DNA of 31,618 bases from a virus, in the IMG/VR virus record IMGVR_UViG_3300030202_002409, positions 1 to 31,618 of that record; one strand, 5' to 3'. The translations under genes and the position numbers were made by a program. Under the pieces are notes generated by a model, which ran no database searches, was not told the origin of the DNA, and saw only the letters and a list, made by a program, of their open reading frames with translations. Positions 7,391 to 14,982 of the stretch are shown here, one piece after another. The number at the start of each line of letters is the position of its first letter. Positions within the stretch are counted from its first letter, which is position 1.

Positions 7391-7408
7391 TATCTTTTAA
7401 AAAATTCT

Positions 7409-7414
7409 AGGAGG
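7409..7414 (+). promoter_or_regulatory. Strong Shine-Dalgarno site of the capsid gene
   Basis: A perfect AGGAGG ten bases before the capsid ATG at 7425, with an A-rich, unstructured spacer. It is the best ribosome-binding site in the window and fits the need for hundreds of capsid copies per virion. Confidence 0.8.
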
Positions 7415-7424
7415 AAAATAAAAA

Positions 7425-8645
7425 ATGGCAGTAGCAACTTCGTATAATGTAACAAGCACACAAGGCGCGAGACAGGATTTAGCTAATATCTTGCGCTTTG
7501 TCTCGCCTTCCACAACTCCAATGTACTCTACATTGAAGCAATCCGCAGCTCCCAAGGCCGTCCTTACGGAATGGCTTGGTGATGTCCTCGCCAGCCCTGA
7601 CGCAAATGGCGTCATCGACGGCGTAGACATGGCTTTTAACGCTGACTTCACGGACCAGATCAATTCCCGAGTTCGCCTCGGCAATCGAGTCCAGACAGTC
7701 CGCCGAGCATACGCAGTTTCGCGTCAGGCTCAGATGATAGACGTAGCCCCCGGAGAGAGCCTCATGGCCGCCTCCAAGGCAAAATCGCTCACCGAGCTGA
7801 AAACTGATATAGAAACGATTATCGGTTCTGGTGCATCTCAAGTAGCCGGGTCCGGTTCAGTAGCCGCTAAGTCGCAAGGCTTGGGCATCTGGTCCGATCC
7901 TTCTGCAGCAGTTGCCGACGTTCCGGCAAGCGTTAGGTCCGTTTCCGGTTCACGCTTTAACTACAGTACACCGGGAGCAATGACCGAAGCGAATTTCCGC
8001 TCGGTTCTTCAGGCCGTTTACGAAGCCTCCGGATCGAAGACCGACTATCGTTTGTTCGCCGGCCCGGCTATCGTGAACGCGATCTCGGACATGTCTAGAG
8101 CCAACGCTAACTCTGCAGCTTTCAATCAAGAAGTAGGCGGAGGTCGTTTGACTCTCAGCATTACCGAATACCAGTCGGACTACGGAACGGTAAAGGTAAT
8201 ACCTGACCTCTTCTTAGGACGTGAGGTAGGTTCTGCCATTACTTCGTCTTCGACCGCGAACCCTGCCGTCATTACGACTGCTGCGGCTCACGGGCTTACG
8301 ACCGGGGACACTGTTACTATCAGCGGAGTTACTGGGAATGATGCGATCAACGGGACGTTTGCCATAACAGTAACGGCTCCGACGACATTTACCATAACTG
8401 GCCAAACCGGGGCTGCCGGAGCTGGAACAGGCGGACTCTGGACCAGAGGCTTCAACACTGATGACGGCGTCCTCAACTCGAATCGAGCCTACTTGATTCC
8501 GGGCGACGACACGGTCAGCTTGAAGTTCCTCGAAGGCATCACCACTCAAGATTTGCCAGACTTGGCAGCAGGTCCGAGAGCATTCGTAGAAGCCATGATT
8601 TCGCTATGCGTCACGAATCCACGTGCGCTTGGCTCAATTATCTAG
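7425..8645 (+). CDS. Major capsid protein, SU10-like HK97 fold, with inserted beta domain
   Basis: 406 residues. The N-terminal arm and E-loop region (YNVTSTQGARQDLANILRFV, then TTPMYSTLKQSA and EWLGDVLASPDANGVIDG) match the SU10-type (DUF5309) capsid family. The A-domain continues through residues about 190-260. Residues about 270-339 are a Thr/Gly/Ala-rich beta module (ITTAAAHGLTTGDTVTISGV) of the kind annotated as an E1 FCCH-like domain in phage virion proteins. It appears to be inserted near the end of the fold, so it probably projects from the shell. A strong ribosome site precedes the gene and a strong terminator follows it. Confidence 0.93.
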   Translation: MAVATSYNVTSTQGARQDLANILRFVSPSTTPMYSTLKQSAAPKAVLTEWLGDVLASPDANGVIDGVDMAFNADFTDQINSRVRLGNRVQTVRRAYAVSRQAQMIDVAPGESLMAASKAKSLTELKTDIETIIGSGASQVAGSGSVAAKSQGLGIWSDPSAAVADVPASVRSVSGSRFNYSTPGAMTEANFRSVLQAVYEASGSKTDYRLFAGPAIVNAISDMSRANANSAAFNQEVGGGRLTLSITEYQSDYGTVKVIPDLFLGREVGSAITSSSTANPAVITTAAAHGLTTGDTVTISGVTGNDAINGTFAITVTAPTTFTITGQTGAAGAGTGGLWTRGFNTDDGVLNSNRAYLIPGDDTVSLKFLEGITTQDLPDLAAGPRAFVEAMISLCVTNPRALGSII

Positions 8646-8673
8646 TTCATCATAGTTTAGGGATGGGGTTTAC

Positions 8674-8710
8674 GGGGGCCGGCTTTGGGGAAGGCCGGCC
8701 CCCTTTCTTT
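8674..8710 (+). terminator. Rho-independent terminator after the capsid gene
   Basis: GGGGGCCGGC (8674-8683) pairs perfectly with GCCGGCCCCC (8694-8703). Two U-A pairs and one U-G pair extend the stem to a GGGG loop, and TTTCTTT follows. The 13-pair, very GC-rich stem with a T-tract makes a strong intrinsic terminator 28 bases after the capsid stop. It should separate head mRNA from the tail genes or set their ratio by partial read-through. Confidence 0.9.
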
Positions 8711-8736
8711 CAACAAATAAACAAAGGGAAAATAAA

Positions 8737-8847
8737 ATGCCGCACGGAAAAGGAACTTACGGATCAAAGAGGGGCCGTCCGCCCGCGAAAAAAACACCTC
8801 TAAGAAAAGCTCCGGTGAGAGTGAGGAAAAAATCGAAGTCTAAATGA
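8737..8847 (+). CDS. 36-residue basic protein with an RGRPP AT-hook-like motif
   Basis: ATG at 8737 preceded by AAAGGGAAA; stop overlaps the next start (ATGA). The product begins MPHGKGTYGSKRGRPPAKK and contains 14 Lys/Arg out of 36, no acidic residues, and an RGRPP core like an AT-hook. Tiny proteins starting M-P-x-G-K-G-T-Y-G-x-K-x-G-R-P-P are recurrent just after the capsid gene in marine podoviruses, which I recall as a family pattern. It may coat packaged DNA or be a minor virion protein; no function is established here. Confidence 0.75.
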   Translation: MPHGKGTYGSKRGRPPAKKTPLRKAPVRVRKKSKSK

Positions 8848-9149
8848 CCGTTAATATCATAGTTAAAAAAGGTTCTAGCGGAAGGGTCAGCGATGCGGAA
8901 GTTTCCGAGTCATTGGCCAAGCGAGTTGATCGGGAGCAGGCTGCCGAAAAGGCGGGCTACAAAAACCGCATGAGACGTATTCGAGCCAACGCCGACAAGA
9001 ACCTAAAAGCAAGCGGAGGGCTACGGCCAACTGCCGTCTACGACATGGCAACTTTGATTCGCCATGAGCAGCAGAATCCGGGTTGTACTTCGGACCCAAC
9101 ATACATGAAAGAATTTCGCCGGGACAATCCGGAATGTAATCTTAGATGA
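8844..9149 (+). CDS. Hypothetical basic helical protein
   Basis: 101 residues, rich in Arg, Lys and Ala, mostly helical (SESLAKRVDREQAAEKAGY). Linked to the previous and next genes by ATGA overlaps, so probably co-translated with them. The position between the capsid and connector genes suggests a head component. I do not recognise the family. Confidence 0.7.
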   Translation: MTVNIIVKKGSSGRVSDAEVSESLAKRVDREQAAEKAGYKNRMRRIRANADKNLKASGGLRPTAVYDMATLIRHEQQNPGCTSDPTYMKEFRRDNPECNLR

Positions 9150-9781
9150 GGACAGTCGGCTACAATGCTTTTAGGGACAGGTTCACTTCGGCCATTGGAG
9201 TTGACACGCTTCTGACTGCCGAGGAGACGGCTTTAAAGCGTAGCCTGACCGATAGAGTTCGCGGAGCGTGGATACGCTCCAAATGGCCCGAGCTTCTAAA
9301 CGTCGTAACTAAAACAGTTGCGGCAGTATCCTCTGGAACTTTAAAGGCCGACCGAGCGGTCCAGATCGACAACGCCGCCGACCTGTTCGACGTGTACGCA
9401 GTCTGGGACAAAGTCCCTTGGGAGGACGACACGGCTCGCCAAATTAGTTATAGTCTGATCGGGGGCTACTTGGTCCTTCCGGCAGACACTTCGGAAACGA
9501 CCGTTTACGTGGTAGGCTCCAAAGTACCAAGCGACGACTATGGAGGGTCGGAAACGAACATCCCACAATTTCTCGAAAGGCATCTACTCGCCGCCTGCAT
9601 CGCTGACTATTACGTGGCGGACGGGCAGAACGACAAGGCCCAGCTCGAGAACGCAACTGCGGAAGAATATTTGATGCAGGAGATCGACCGAGTCGAACGC
9701 CTCCAGCAACAAAATCGCATCGTCATCAATTCCTATCCGGCCCTCTGGCCTACACCTTTAATCACACAAACCACGGTTTAA
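9146..9781 (+). CDS. Head-tail connector / adaptor protein
   Basis: 211 residues. The N-terminus is helical, the middle contains beta strands (ISYSLIGGYLVLPADT), and the end carries FLERHLLAACIADYYVADGQ followed by a long helix (TAEEYLMQEIDRVERLQQQN). The pattern of a helix pair, a beta insert and a C-terminal helix, and the place three genes after the capsid, fit podovirus adaptor proteins that form a ring under the portal. Assignment is by architecture and order. Confidence 0.7.
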   Translation: MRTVGYNAFRDRFTSAIGVDTLLTAEETALKRSLTDRVRGAWIRSKWPELLNVVTKTVAAVSSGTLKADRAVQIDNAADLFDVYAVWDKVPWEDDTARQISYSLIGGYLVLPADTSETTVYVVGSKVPSDDYGGSETNIPQFLERHLLAACIADYYVADGQNDKAQLENATAEEYLMQEIDRVERLQQQNRIVINSYPALWPTPLITQTTV

Positions 9782-9783
9782 CA

Positions 9784-10041
9784 ATGGGACAAGTAAACGT
9801 AGTAAATTTAAGCGGGGCCGGAGGCTCCAAATATATCACGGCGGCAGGTCCGCACACTGGCGACTTTTATGCCATTCAGTTCGTAGCGGATAGCGTAATA
9901 ACTGCAATGACCGGCAACATGGAAGGGTCCGCCGATCTTGTTACGGACGCCGTTACCTTCACGAAAGGCGATGTAATTTATGGCTCGTTTTCCAGTCTGA
10001 CTTTCTCGGCGGCTTCGCAAGCAATTCTATACAAACGGTAA
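9784..10041 (+). CDS. Small all-beta phage virion protein
   Basis: 85 residues, nearly all beta: HTGDFYAIQFVADSVITAM, then TFTKGDVIYGSFSSLTFSAA, ending in QAILYKR. Small sandwich proteins of this type (an AIQ strand, then GDVIYG-F--L) are frequent in phages as head decoration or tail-associated subunits. The stop and next start share bases (TAATG). Decoration is the likely role, but a tail-tip domain is possible. Confidence 0.7.
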   Translation: MGQVNVVNLSGAGGSKYITAAGPHTGDFYAIQFVADSVITAMTGNMEGSADLVTDAVTFTKGDVIYGSFSSLTFSAASQAILYKR

Positions 10042-10880
10042 TGCCAATCGCAGGCATAGCTCAAGGTCTTGGCATCGGCGGGGGATCAGCGGCCACGATT
10101 AGCGGTTCGCCGGGAGGTAACGTTCCGTTTCTCAACACTTTTTCAGTTTTATTGGATGGTACGGACGACGGTCTTACGATGAGTTCCACACCGGTCTACG
10201 CAACTCAAAGTGCAGCCTTTTCGGTATCGTGGTGGATGCGTCCGGTAAGTTATGGTAGTAATGGTACGTACGCCAACGTCTTTGCTTTAAAGTCAGATTT
10301 TGGCACTCATGCGAATTTTGCCGTACATCTGAACAACAATACAAGTGGCTACGCTGGTATAAGTTTTGGACTTACGGATTTCTCCACTAACACCGCATAT
10401 TGGCATACGACCGGAGTGACGGGCAACACGCTTTTGAACACTTGGAGTCACGTCGTAATAACGTACAACGGCGATGCTCTTGGCACAATTGGAAACTGGA
10501 AAATTTATATTAACGGAGCTTCAAAAACAATTGGAGTTGGAGGAGGTTGGGGTACAAGTGGAGCAGATGAGAATGTAATAGGAAGGTATCGCACTTACTA
10601 CTACGATGGAGCCATAGACGAACTTGCTGTTTTCGCTTCGGAACTTTCCGCCTCAAATGTCAGCACTTTTTACAACGGCGGAAATGGAGCAACGGATTTA
10701 ACCGATTTTAATCCTTCAGCGTGGTGGCGTATGGGGGATGGCACAGGCGACACAGACAACTCAGGAGGCGCGCCGGAAAACGGAGACGCGACAGGAACGG
10801 TAGTGGATCAACGACCTTTGGGAGACAAAAACAACGCAACAGGAACAGGCGGTACGCTGTACTCAACTTCAACACCTTAG
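10041..10880 (+). CDS. LamG / concanavalin A-like lectin-fold virion protein
   Basis: 279 residues. After a Gly-rich N-terminus of about 35 residues, residues about 37-205 form a LamG-type jelly roll: FSVLLDGTDDGLTMSS, AFSVSWWMRPV, NTWSHVVITYNG, GNWKIYINGA and AIDELAVFASELSA are the signature strands of this fold, which binds carbohydrates or proteins. The tail (about 230-279) has a Trp motif (AWWRMGDG) and is Gly/Thr-rich. Probably displayed on the head or tail for glycan contact, either as a decoration or a short fibre. Codons are more AT-rich than in neighbouring genes, which may mark a recently acquired module. Confidence 0.82.
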   Translation: MPIAGIAQGLGIGGGSAATISGSPGGNVPFLNTFSVLLDGTDDGLTMSSTPVYATQSAAFSVSWWMRPVSYGSNGTYANVFALKSDFGTHANFAVHLNNNTSGYAGISFGLTDFSTNTAYWHTTGVTGNTLLNTWSHVVITYNGDALGTIGNWKIYINGASKTIGVGGGWGTSGADENVIGRYRTYYYDGAIDELAVFASELSASNVSTFYNGGNGATDLTDFNPSAWWRMGDGTGDTDNSGGAPENGDATGTVVDQRPLGDKNNATGTGGTLYSTSTP

Positions 10881-10881
10881 T

Positions 10882-11109
10882 ATGAGCAGAAAGTATGTAA
10901 TTATCAACGCAGACGAAGTGTCAGACGTCGTGTTTTCGGAGGTATTTGAAATGTCGCAGTCACTTCGCTATAACCTCGCGGGTACTCAAACTTTCGTGAA
11001 GTACGAAGGCGCTAAACCGCGATTTCTTCACGGGAAGACGACCTACACTCATTCCGAAATCCTAGCGATTCTCGCTACTAGTGCATGGACCTCTCCTCCA
11101 ACCGAATGA
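10882..11109 (+). CDS. Small hypothetical protein
   Basis: 75 residues (MSRKYVIINADEVSDVVFSE). Looks like a small alpha/beta protein; FVKYEGAKPRFLHGKTTYTH would be a strand-loop-strand and ILAILATSAW a helix. Short proteins of this form often sit next to LamG or fibre genes in phages. No function recognised. Its TGA overlaps the ATG of the lipoprotein gene (ATGA). Confidence 0.65.
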   Translation: MSRKYVIINADEVSDVVFSEVFEMSQSLRYNLAGTQTFVKYEGAKPRFLHGKTTYTHSEILAILATSAWTSPPTE

Positions 11110-11546
11110 GGCTTCTCGCGATAGCTATGCTCATTATACTTAACGGATGCTCCATGCAGCAGTGGTATCCCACGGGCGGAGCTATTGCGGCAGGGGCAAC
11201 AGGAGCCGCCTTGGGAGGCGGTCCTTTGATCGTCGGATTAGCGGCCGGAGGGGGAGCGATGGCAGGGGAAGTTGCTCGAGGAAATGCCGAATTCAAAGAG
11301 GCTCAGGATACACTTCGCGCAATCACTGAAGGGGACGTCTCGGCTATAGTCCAAAAAGGCTTAAAATCCCAGCAATCGGGATTTGAGGAGTTTACTTCGA
11401 CCATCAAGAAAATCCTTATGGTAGCGGCTTGTTTTCTCGGACTGTACCTACTCGTTCCAATCTTCGTAGCTCGCCAATGCTCCAAAACAGAAGCCGAAAA
11501 GCTCACGCGAGTCCCATTTCCAACAAAGACCCGGAAAGAAATATGA
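11106..11546 (+). CDS. Lipoprotein with glycine-rich hydrophobic segment and C-terminal membrane helix
   Basis: 146 residues from the ATG at 11106; an in-frame ATG at 11085 would add seven residues but lose the ATGA coupling. MRLLAIAMLIILNGC is a signal II sequence with lipobox LNGC, giving a lipidated Cys at residue 15. A Gly/Ala-rich hydrophobic stretch follows (about 24-58, GGAIAAGATGAALGGG), then a charged helical region (about 62-95) and a membrane helix (about 101-121, KILMVAACFLGLYLLVPIF). Likely an envelope lysis factor (spanin-like) or part of the DNA-injection apparatus. Two mini membrane proteins follow at once. Confidence 0.75.
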   Translation: MRLLAIAMLIILNGCSMQQWYPTGGAIAAGATGAALGGGPLIVGLAAGGGAMAGEVARGNAEFKEAQDTLRAITEGDVSAIVQKGLKSQQSGFEEFTSTIKKILMVAACFLGLYLLVPIFVARQCSKTEAEKLTRVPFPTKTRKEI

Positions 11547-11659
11547 AGAATTTGAAGCTGATTAAAAAATACTACCTTGGCCTATCCCATCGGGGAAAGG
11601 CGTTATGCATATTCGCCAGCATAATCGTCGTAATCGGAATCCTTGAGTTACTGAAATGA
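11543..11659 (+). CDS. 38-residue single-span membrane protein
   Basis: ATG at 11543 overlaps the previous stop (ATGA), and its own TGA overlaps the next ATG. The basic N-terminus (MKNLKLIKKYYLGLSHRGK) is followed by one hydrophobic helix (ALCIFASIIVVIGILELL) and a terminal Lys, giving an N-in topology by the positive-inside rule. It sits between a lipoprotein and a holin-like gene, so a lysis accessory or antiholin role is plausible. Inference from layout. Confidence 0.65.
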   Translation: MKNLKLIKKYYLGLSHRGKALCIFASIIVVIGILELLK

Positions 11660-11805
11660 TTGACCGAGTTTCATTAACGGGAGCCGGCGGCACGTTGGCC
11701 ACTATAGGCTTAGGCCAATGGAACTCCATAGTCGGAATCATTGCCGGCGTTTTTACGATAGTTTATCTTGGCATCAAGATTGCGGAACTCCTTAAAAAAA
11801 AGTGA
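11656..11805 (+). CDS. Putative holin (49-residue membrane protein)
   Basis: MIDRVSLTGAGGTLATIGLG leads into a second hydrophobic segment (NSIVGIIAGVFTIVYLGIKI) and a KKK tail. One or two membrane spans, a short polar N-terminus and a positive C-terminus are typical of small phage holins that time host lysis by making lesions in the inner membrane. Start and stop both overlap neighbours (ATGA upstream, GTGA downstream). No endolysin is seen next to it. Confidence 0.65.
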   Translation: MIDRVSLTGAGGTLATIGLGQWNSIVGIIAGVFTIVYLGIKIAELLKKK

Positions 11806-13424
11806 GCCGCTACCGGTCATATGGAAAACTGGACGACCAGCCTGTCCTCGACGGGGATCGGGCCTTCTTGGGCTTCGGTTCGTTCCGAGATGCCGGCAGT
11901 ATTCCGGAAAACTATTTGGCCGAGTCTCAAAACCTTCGACTGGAAACAAATTCAGCCGTAGTTCGCAAAGGGCTTAAAAGGCTGACAGGAGACGCCACGG
12001 TCCTCGCCGCGACAGTCCTCGCATCGACATTCTACCGCGATCCCGCGAGTAGTACGGAGTACGTGGTTCTGGCCTGCTCCGACCGAGCCTATTTCGTTAA
12101 CCCGGCAGACGGCTCGAAGAAAACCATTTTATATGCAGGCGGCGAAACAGCGGCGGCGGGCTGCTCGATAATGCAGGCATTCCACTATTTATTTCTCTGG
12201 CGAACCGACTCGCCGAGCCTGCCGTTTACTTTGGCGGTCAATCTCGGCAAATACCCTTTAATTTTCGACGGTTCTAATTTAGCCGCCGAGACGGGAACTT
12301 TCGTAAAGCCTGCCGAAACTTCGACTATCCCGCCGAGCAGCTATGCAGTCTATGCCTCGAACCGGCTTTGCGTCCCAACCGGGCGGGATACGATTCGCTT
12401 TAGTGTTTTGGGCGATCCAAATTTATTCCGCTATCAAGATCAAGACTCGGTAAAGCCCGGAGATTCCGACCAGATTACCAGTTTATCCTCAATCGAAGGC
12501 GATGCTTTGATGGTAGGAAAAAGGCGAAGCCTGCACGTCATTACCAGCGTGTCGGACCTGTTCGCCTCGGACTACCTCCAGTCGGAAGTATCAAACCAAT
12601 TCGGCATCGTCGCCCGCGAGACTGTTCGGCAGGTTGGCGGCCTTATCTTTTTTCTCAACGACTCGGGAGTTTACTCGGTAAACGCCGCCGTCCGAGGCTC
12701 CAGCCGGGTAGGCACTCCAGTCGCCTATTTGCAGATAACGGACGACCCGATTTCGGCGGACATCGAGGACGAGATCGAGGCAATCGACTTTACTACGGCC
12801 CGGACTACGGCCTGCGCGGTAGTGGCCTCAAATCGTTACTTTTTGGCCATCCCTAGCTCCGCTTCGGGCAACGATAAAATACTGATCTACAATATCGTTT
12901 TAAACAGTTGGGAGAGCGTCGACACGCTTCCGACCGGCGTCTACGTCGACAACCTAATCCGCATTATTTATAATAATCAGCTCCGAGTCGCGGCAATCTG
13001 TTCGTCGGGCAAAATCCTTCTGCTGGAGGAAAATGCCAACGGAAACGACGAGTATGGGAATGGAGGCTCGGCAACTACTGTTGCGGTGGACGCAAAAGCC
13101 GTTACTAGGCTTTACCGGGGAGGGGACGTATCGAGCGTTAAGCGCTGGAAAATCGCCACAATCGGGAGTACGACCAAGACCGCAAGCAGTACGAAATTTC
13201 GGATATTAGCAAATACTCGCGAACCGGATTCCGCCTCGACCGAGCTGGGAGAGTTTACGACTACGGCAATCGAAGAAGACTTTCGCCGATTGGGCATCCG
13301 CCAGCGGGGCAATGGCATTCAGCTAACTATCGATAACGGAGCAAGCGCCGCCGGTCGATGGGAATTAAGGGACATTTCAATAGAGGGCCATACCGGCTCC
13401 AGACAAAGAAGGAGCTACGCATAA
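11802..13424 (+). CDS. Tail nozzle / tail tubular protein B-like virion protein
   Basis: 540 residues, GTG start overlapping the holin stop (GTGA). The opening (LDGDRAFLGFGSFRDAGSIP, then ENYLAESQNLRLE and VRKGLKRL) matches a common phage structural family in which the first residues describe visited parameters before a beta-propeller-like body. Repeated strands (TEYVVLACSDRAYFVNPA, GLIFFLNDSGVYSVNA, KILIYNIVLNSWESVD) fit blades of such a propeller. T7 gp12-like nozzles have this fold and seal the tail tip. Its order after the connector and before the fibre supports the call, but exact equivalence is not proven. Confidence 0.7.
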   Translation: MSRYRSYGKLDDQPVLDGDRAFLGFGSFRDAGSIPENYLAESQNLRLETNSAVVRKGLKRLTGDATVLAATVLASTFYRDPASSTEYVVLACSDRAYFVNPADGSKKTILYAGGETAAAGCSIMQAFHYLFLWRTDSPSLPFTLAVNLGKYPLIFDGSNLAAETGTFVKPAETSTIPPSSYAVYASNRLCVPTGRDTIRFSVLGDPNLFRYQDQDSVKPGDSDQITSLSSIEGDALMVGKRRSLHVITSVSDLFASDYLQSEVSNQFGIVARETVRQVGGLIFFLNDSGVYSVNAAVRGSSRVGTPVAYLQITDDPISADIEDEIEAIDFTTARTTACAVVASNRYFLAIPSSASGNDKILIYNIVLNSWESVDTLPTGVYVDNLIRIIYNNQLRVAAICSSGKILLLEENANGNDEYGNGGSATTVAVDAKAVTRLYRGGDVSSVKRWKIATIGSTTKTASSTKFRILANTREPDSASTELGEFTTTAIEEDFRRLGIRQRGNGIQLTIDNGASAAGRWELRDISIEGHTGSRQRRSYA

Positions 13425-13425
13425 C

Positions 13426-14982
13426 ATGGCAGTTTTATTAAAGGGAACAACTTTTTCAAGCGGGCAGTCGGTTGACCATACCGACATGAACAACATAATC
13501 GACACGGCGACTTTGAACCCAGACGAGTCCAGCGGATTCATTGGAAGCCAAACCGCTGAAACTTCGATAGCTTCGGACGACTTAGTCCTCGTTCAAGACG
13601 TATCCGGAACTAATTTACTTCGGAAAGCCACAGTCGCGAATTTGATTGGTGGAGCTGGGTTAACCCAGACATCCGCCGCTACGGGCGTGGGCCAATCGGC
13701 CTTGGCCGCCCTCACCTCTGGAACGGACAACGTTGCAGTTGGATATCAAGCTTTGTACACAGTGGCGTCCGGCAATAGTAATACCGCAGTCGGATCGAAT
13801 GCTTTAAAAGTGGCAACTGGGTCTACAAACACGGCGGTCGGCTGGGATTCTATGAAGGCGACGACGAGCGGAGTTTCAAACTCGGCGCTCGGGAGCGAAG
13901 CGCTTTCTACTAATATAAGCGGAGATGGAAATGCCGCAGTCGGCTATAGGGCATTAAAAAACAACACGGCTAGTCACAACACTGCCCTCGGCTTTTCCGC
14001 TGGACAGACCAACTCGTCCGGAACTGAAAACACGGCGGTCGGTTCGATGGCCCTTCAAAGTAATTCGACCGGGGCGAAAAACACGGCAGTCGGAGCTGAC
14101 GCGCTGACGGTTAACACTGCTTCAAACAATACCGCAGTTGGAACGGATGCCGCGAAAGCCAACACCTCTGGGGCGTATAATACGGCAGTCGGGTCCGGGG
14201 CGTTAGAGACGAACATAACGACCGAAGGCTCTACTGCCATTGGCTATAATGCCTTAAAACTAGCAACTGCCTCTGGGAATACGGCAGTCGGGGCATATGC
14301 TCTGGACGCTTCGACCACTGGCACTAGAAACACGGCGGTCGGAAAGAGTGCGGGCGGGGCATTGCAGGACGGGACTGATAATACGTTACTCGGCTCTGAT
14401 TGTGCGACGAATTTAAGTTCCGGGCATAGTAATGTTTGCGTCGGGAATACGGCGAACGCCTTGACGACCGGCAACAACATTATTTGCATCGGACACGGTG
14501 CGAACGTTTCAGCCGGCGGAGCGATGAACCAGATCGTCATCGGGGACGGCATCGCGGCCACCGCCAACGATCAGTTTTCACTTGGCAGGACGTCTAACGT
14601 CGTCAGCAACGACTTCGGAACGGATGCCGCATGGTCCAGAGCATCGGACGAGCGGAAAAAGCAGGACATCCGGCCTGACCCGCTCGGCTTGGACTTCGTC
14701 AACGAACTTCGCCCCGTCATTTATCGCTGGCGGCCAATTGCTCAATGGCCATCCGAATGGAATGAATCAAAAGGCGACGAAGTGGATACTGAAACGGTAA
14801 TGCATGGCATGATTGCTCAAGAGGTCAAGTCCGCCCTCGACAATGCTGGCGTAGATACTTTCTCCGGCTGGAAGGAAAGGCCGGACGGCCAGCAGGCGCT
14901 CGCCATTGAATCCTTTATCATGCCTCTTATAAAAGCGGTCCAAGAACTCTCCGCCAAAGTCGAAAAACTGGAAGCCAAGTAG
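13426..14982 (+). CDS. Tail fibre/spike with NTAVG repeats and S74 self-cleaving chaperone
   Basis: 518 residues. Residues 1-70 are a probable virion anchor. Residues about 95-385 hold some 20 imperfect repeats of 12-16 residues built on (N)TAVGxxAL, typical of trimeric YadA-head-like beta rolls. The C-terminus is an intramolecular chaperone (Peptidase_S74): SDERKKQDIRPDPLGLDFV, then LRPVIYRWRP and HGMIAQEV, ending in a coiled coil (LIKAVQELSAKVEKLEA). The catalytic pair would be Ser407 and Lys412. Cleavage before Ser407 would leave a mature 406-residue trimer and release the chaperone. It should carry host-receptor binding. Confidence 0.9.
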   Translation: MAVLLKGTTFSSGQSVDHTDMNNIIDTATLNPDESSGFIGSQTAETSIASDDLVLVQDVSGTNLLRKATVANLIGGAGLTQTSAATGVGQSALAALTSGTDNVAVGYQALYTVASGNSNTAVGSNALKVATGSTNTAVGWDSMKATTSGVSNSALGSEALSTNISGDGNAAVGYRALKNNTASHNTALGFSAGQTNSSGTENTAVGSMALQSNSTGAKNTAVGADALTVNTASNNTAVGTDAAKANTSGAYNTAVGSGALETNITTEGSTAIGYNALKLATASGNTAVGAYALDASTTGTRNTAVGKSAGGALQDGTDNTLLGSDCATNLSSGHSNVCVGNTANALTTGNNIICIGHGANVSAGGAMNQIVIGDGIAATANDQFSLGRTSNVVSNDFGTDAAWSRASDERKKQDIRPDPLGLDFVNELRPVIYRWRPIAQWPSEWNESKGDEVDTETVMHGMIAQEVKSALDNAGVDTFSGWKERPDGQQALAIESFIMPLIKAVQELSAKVEKLEAK

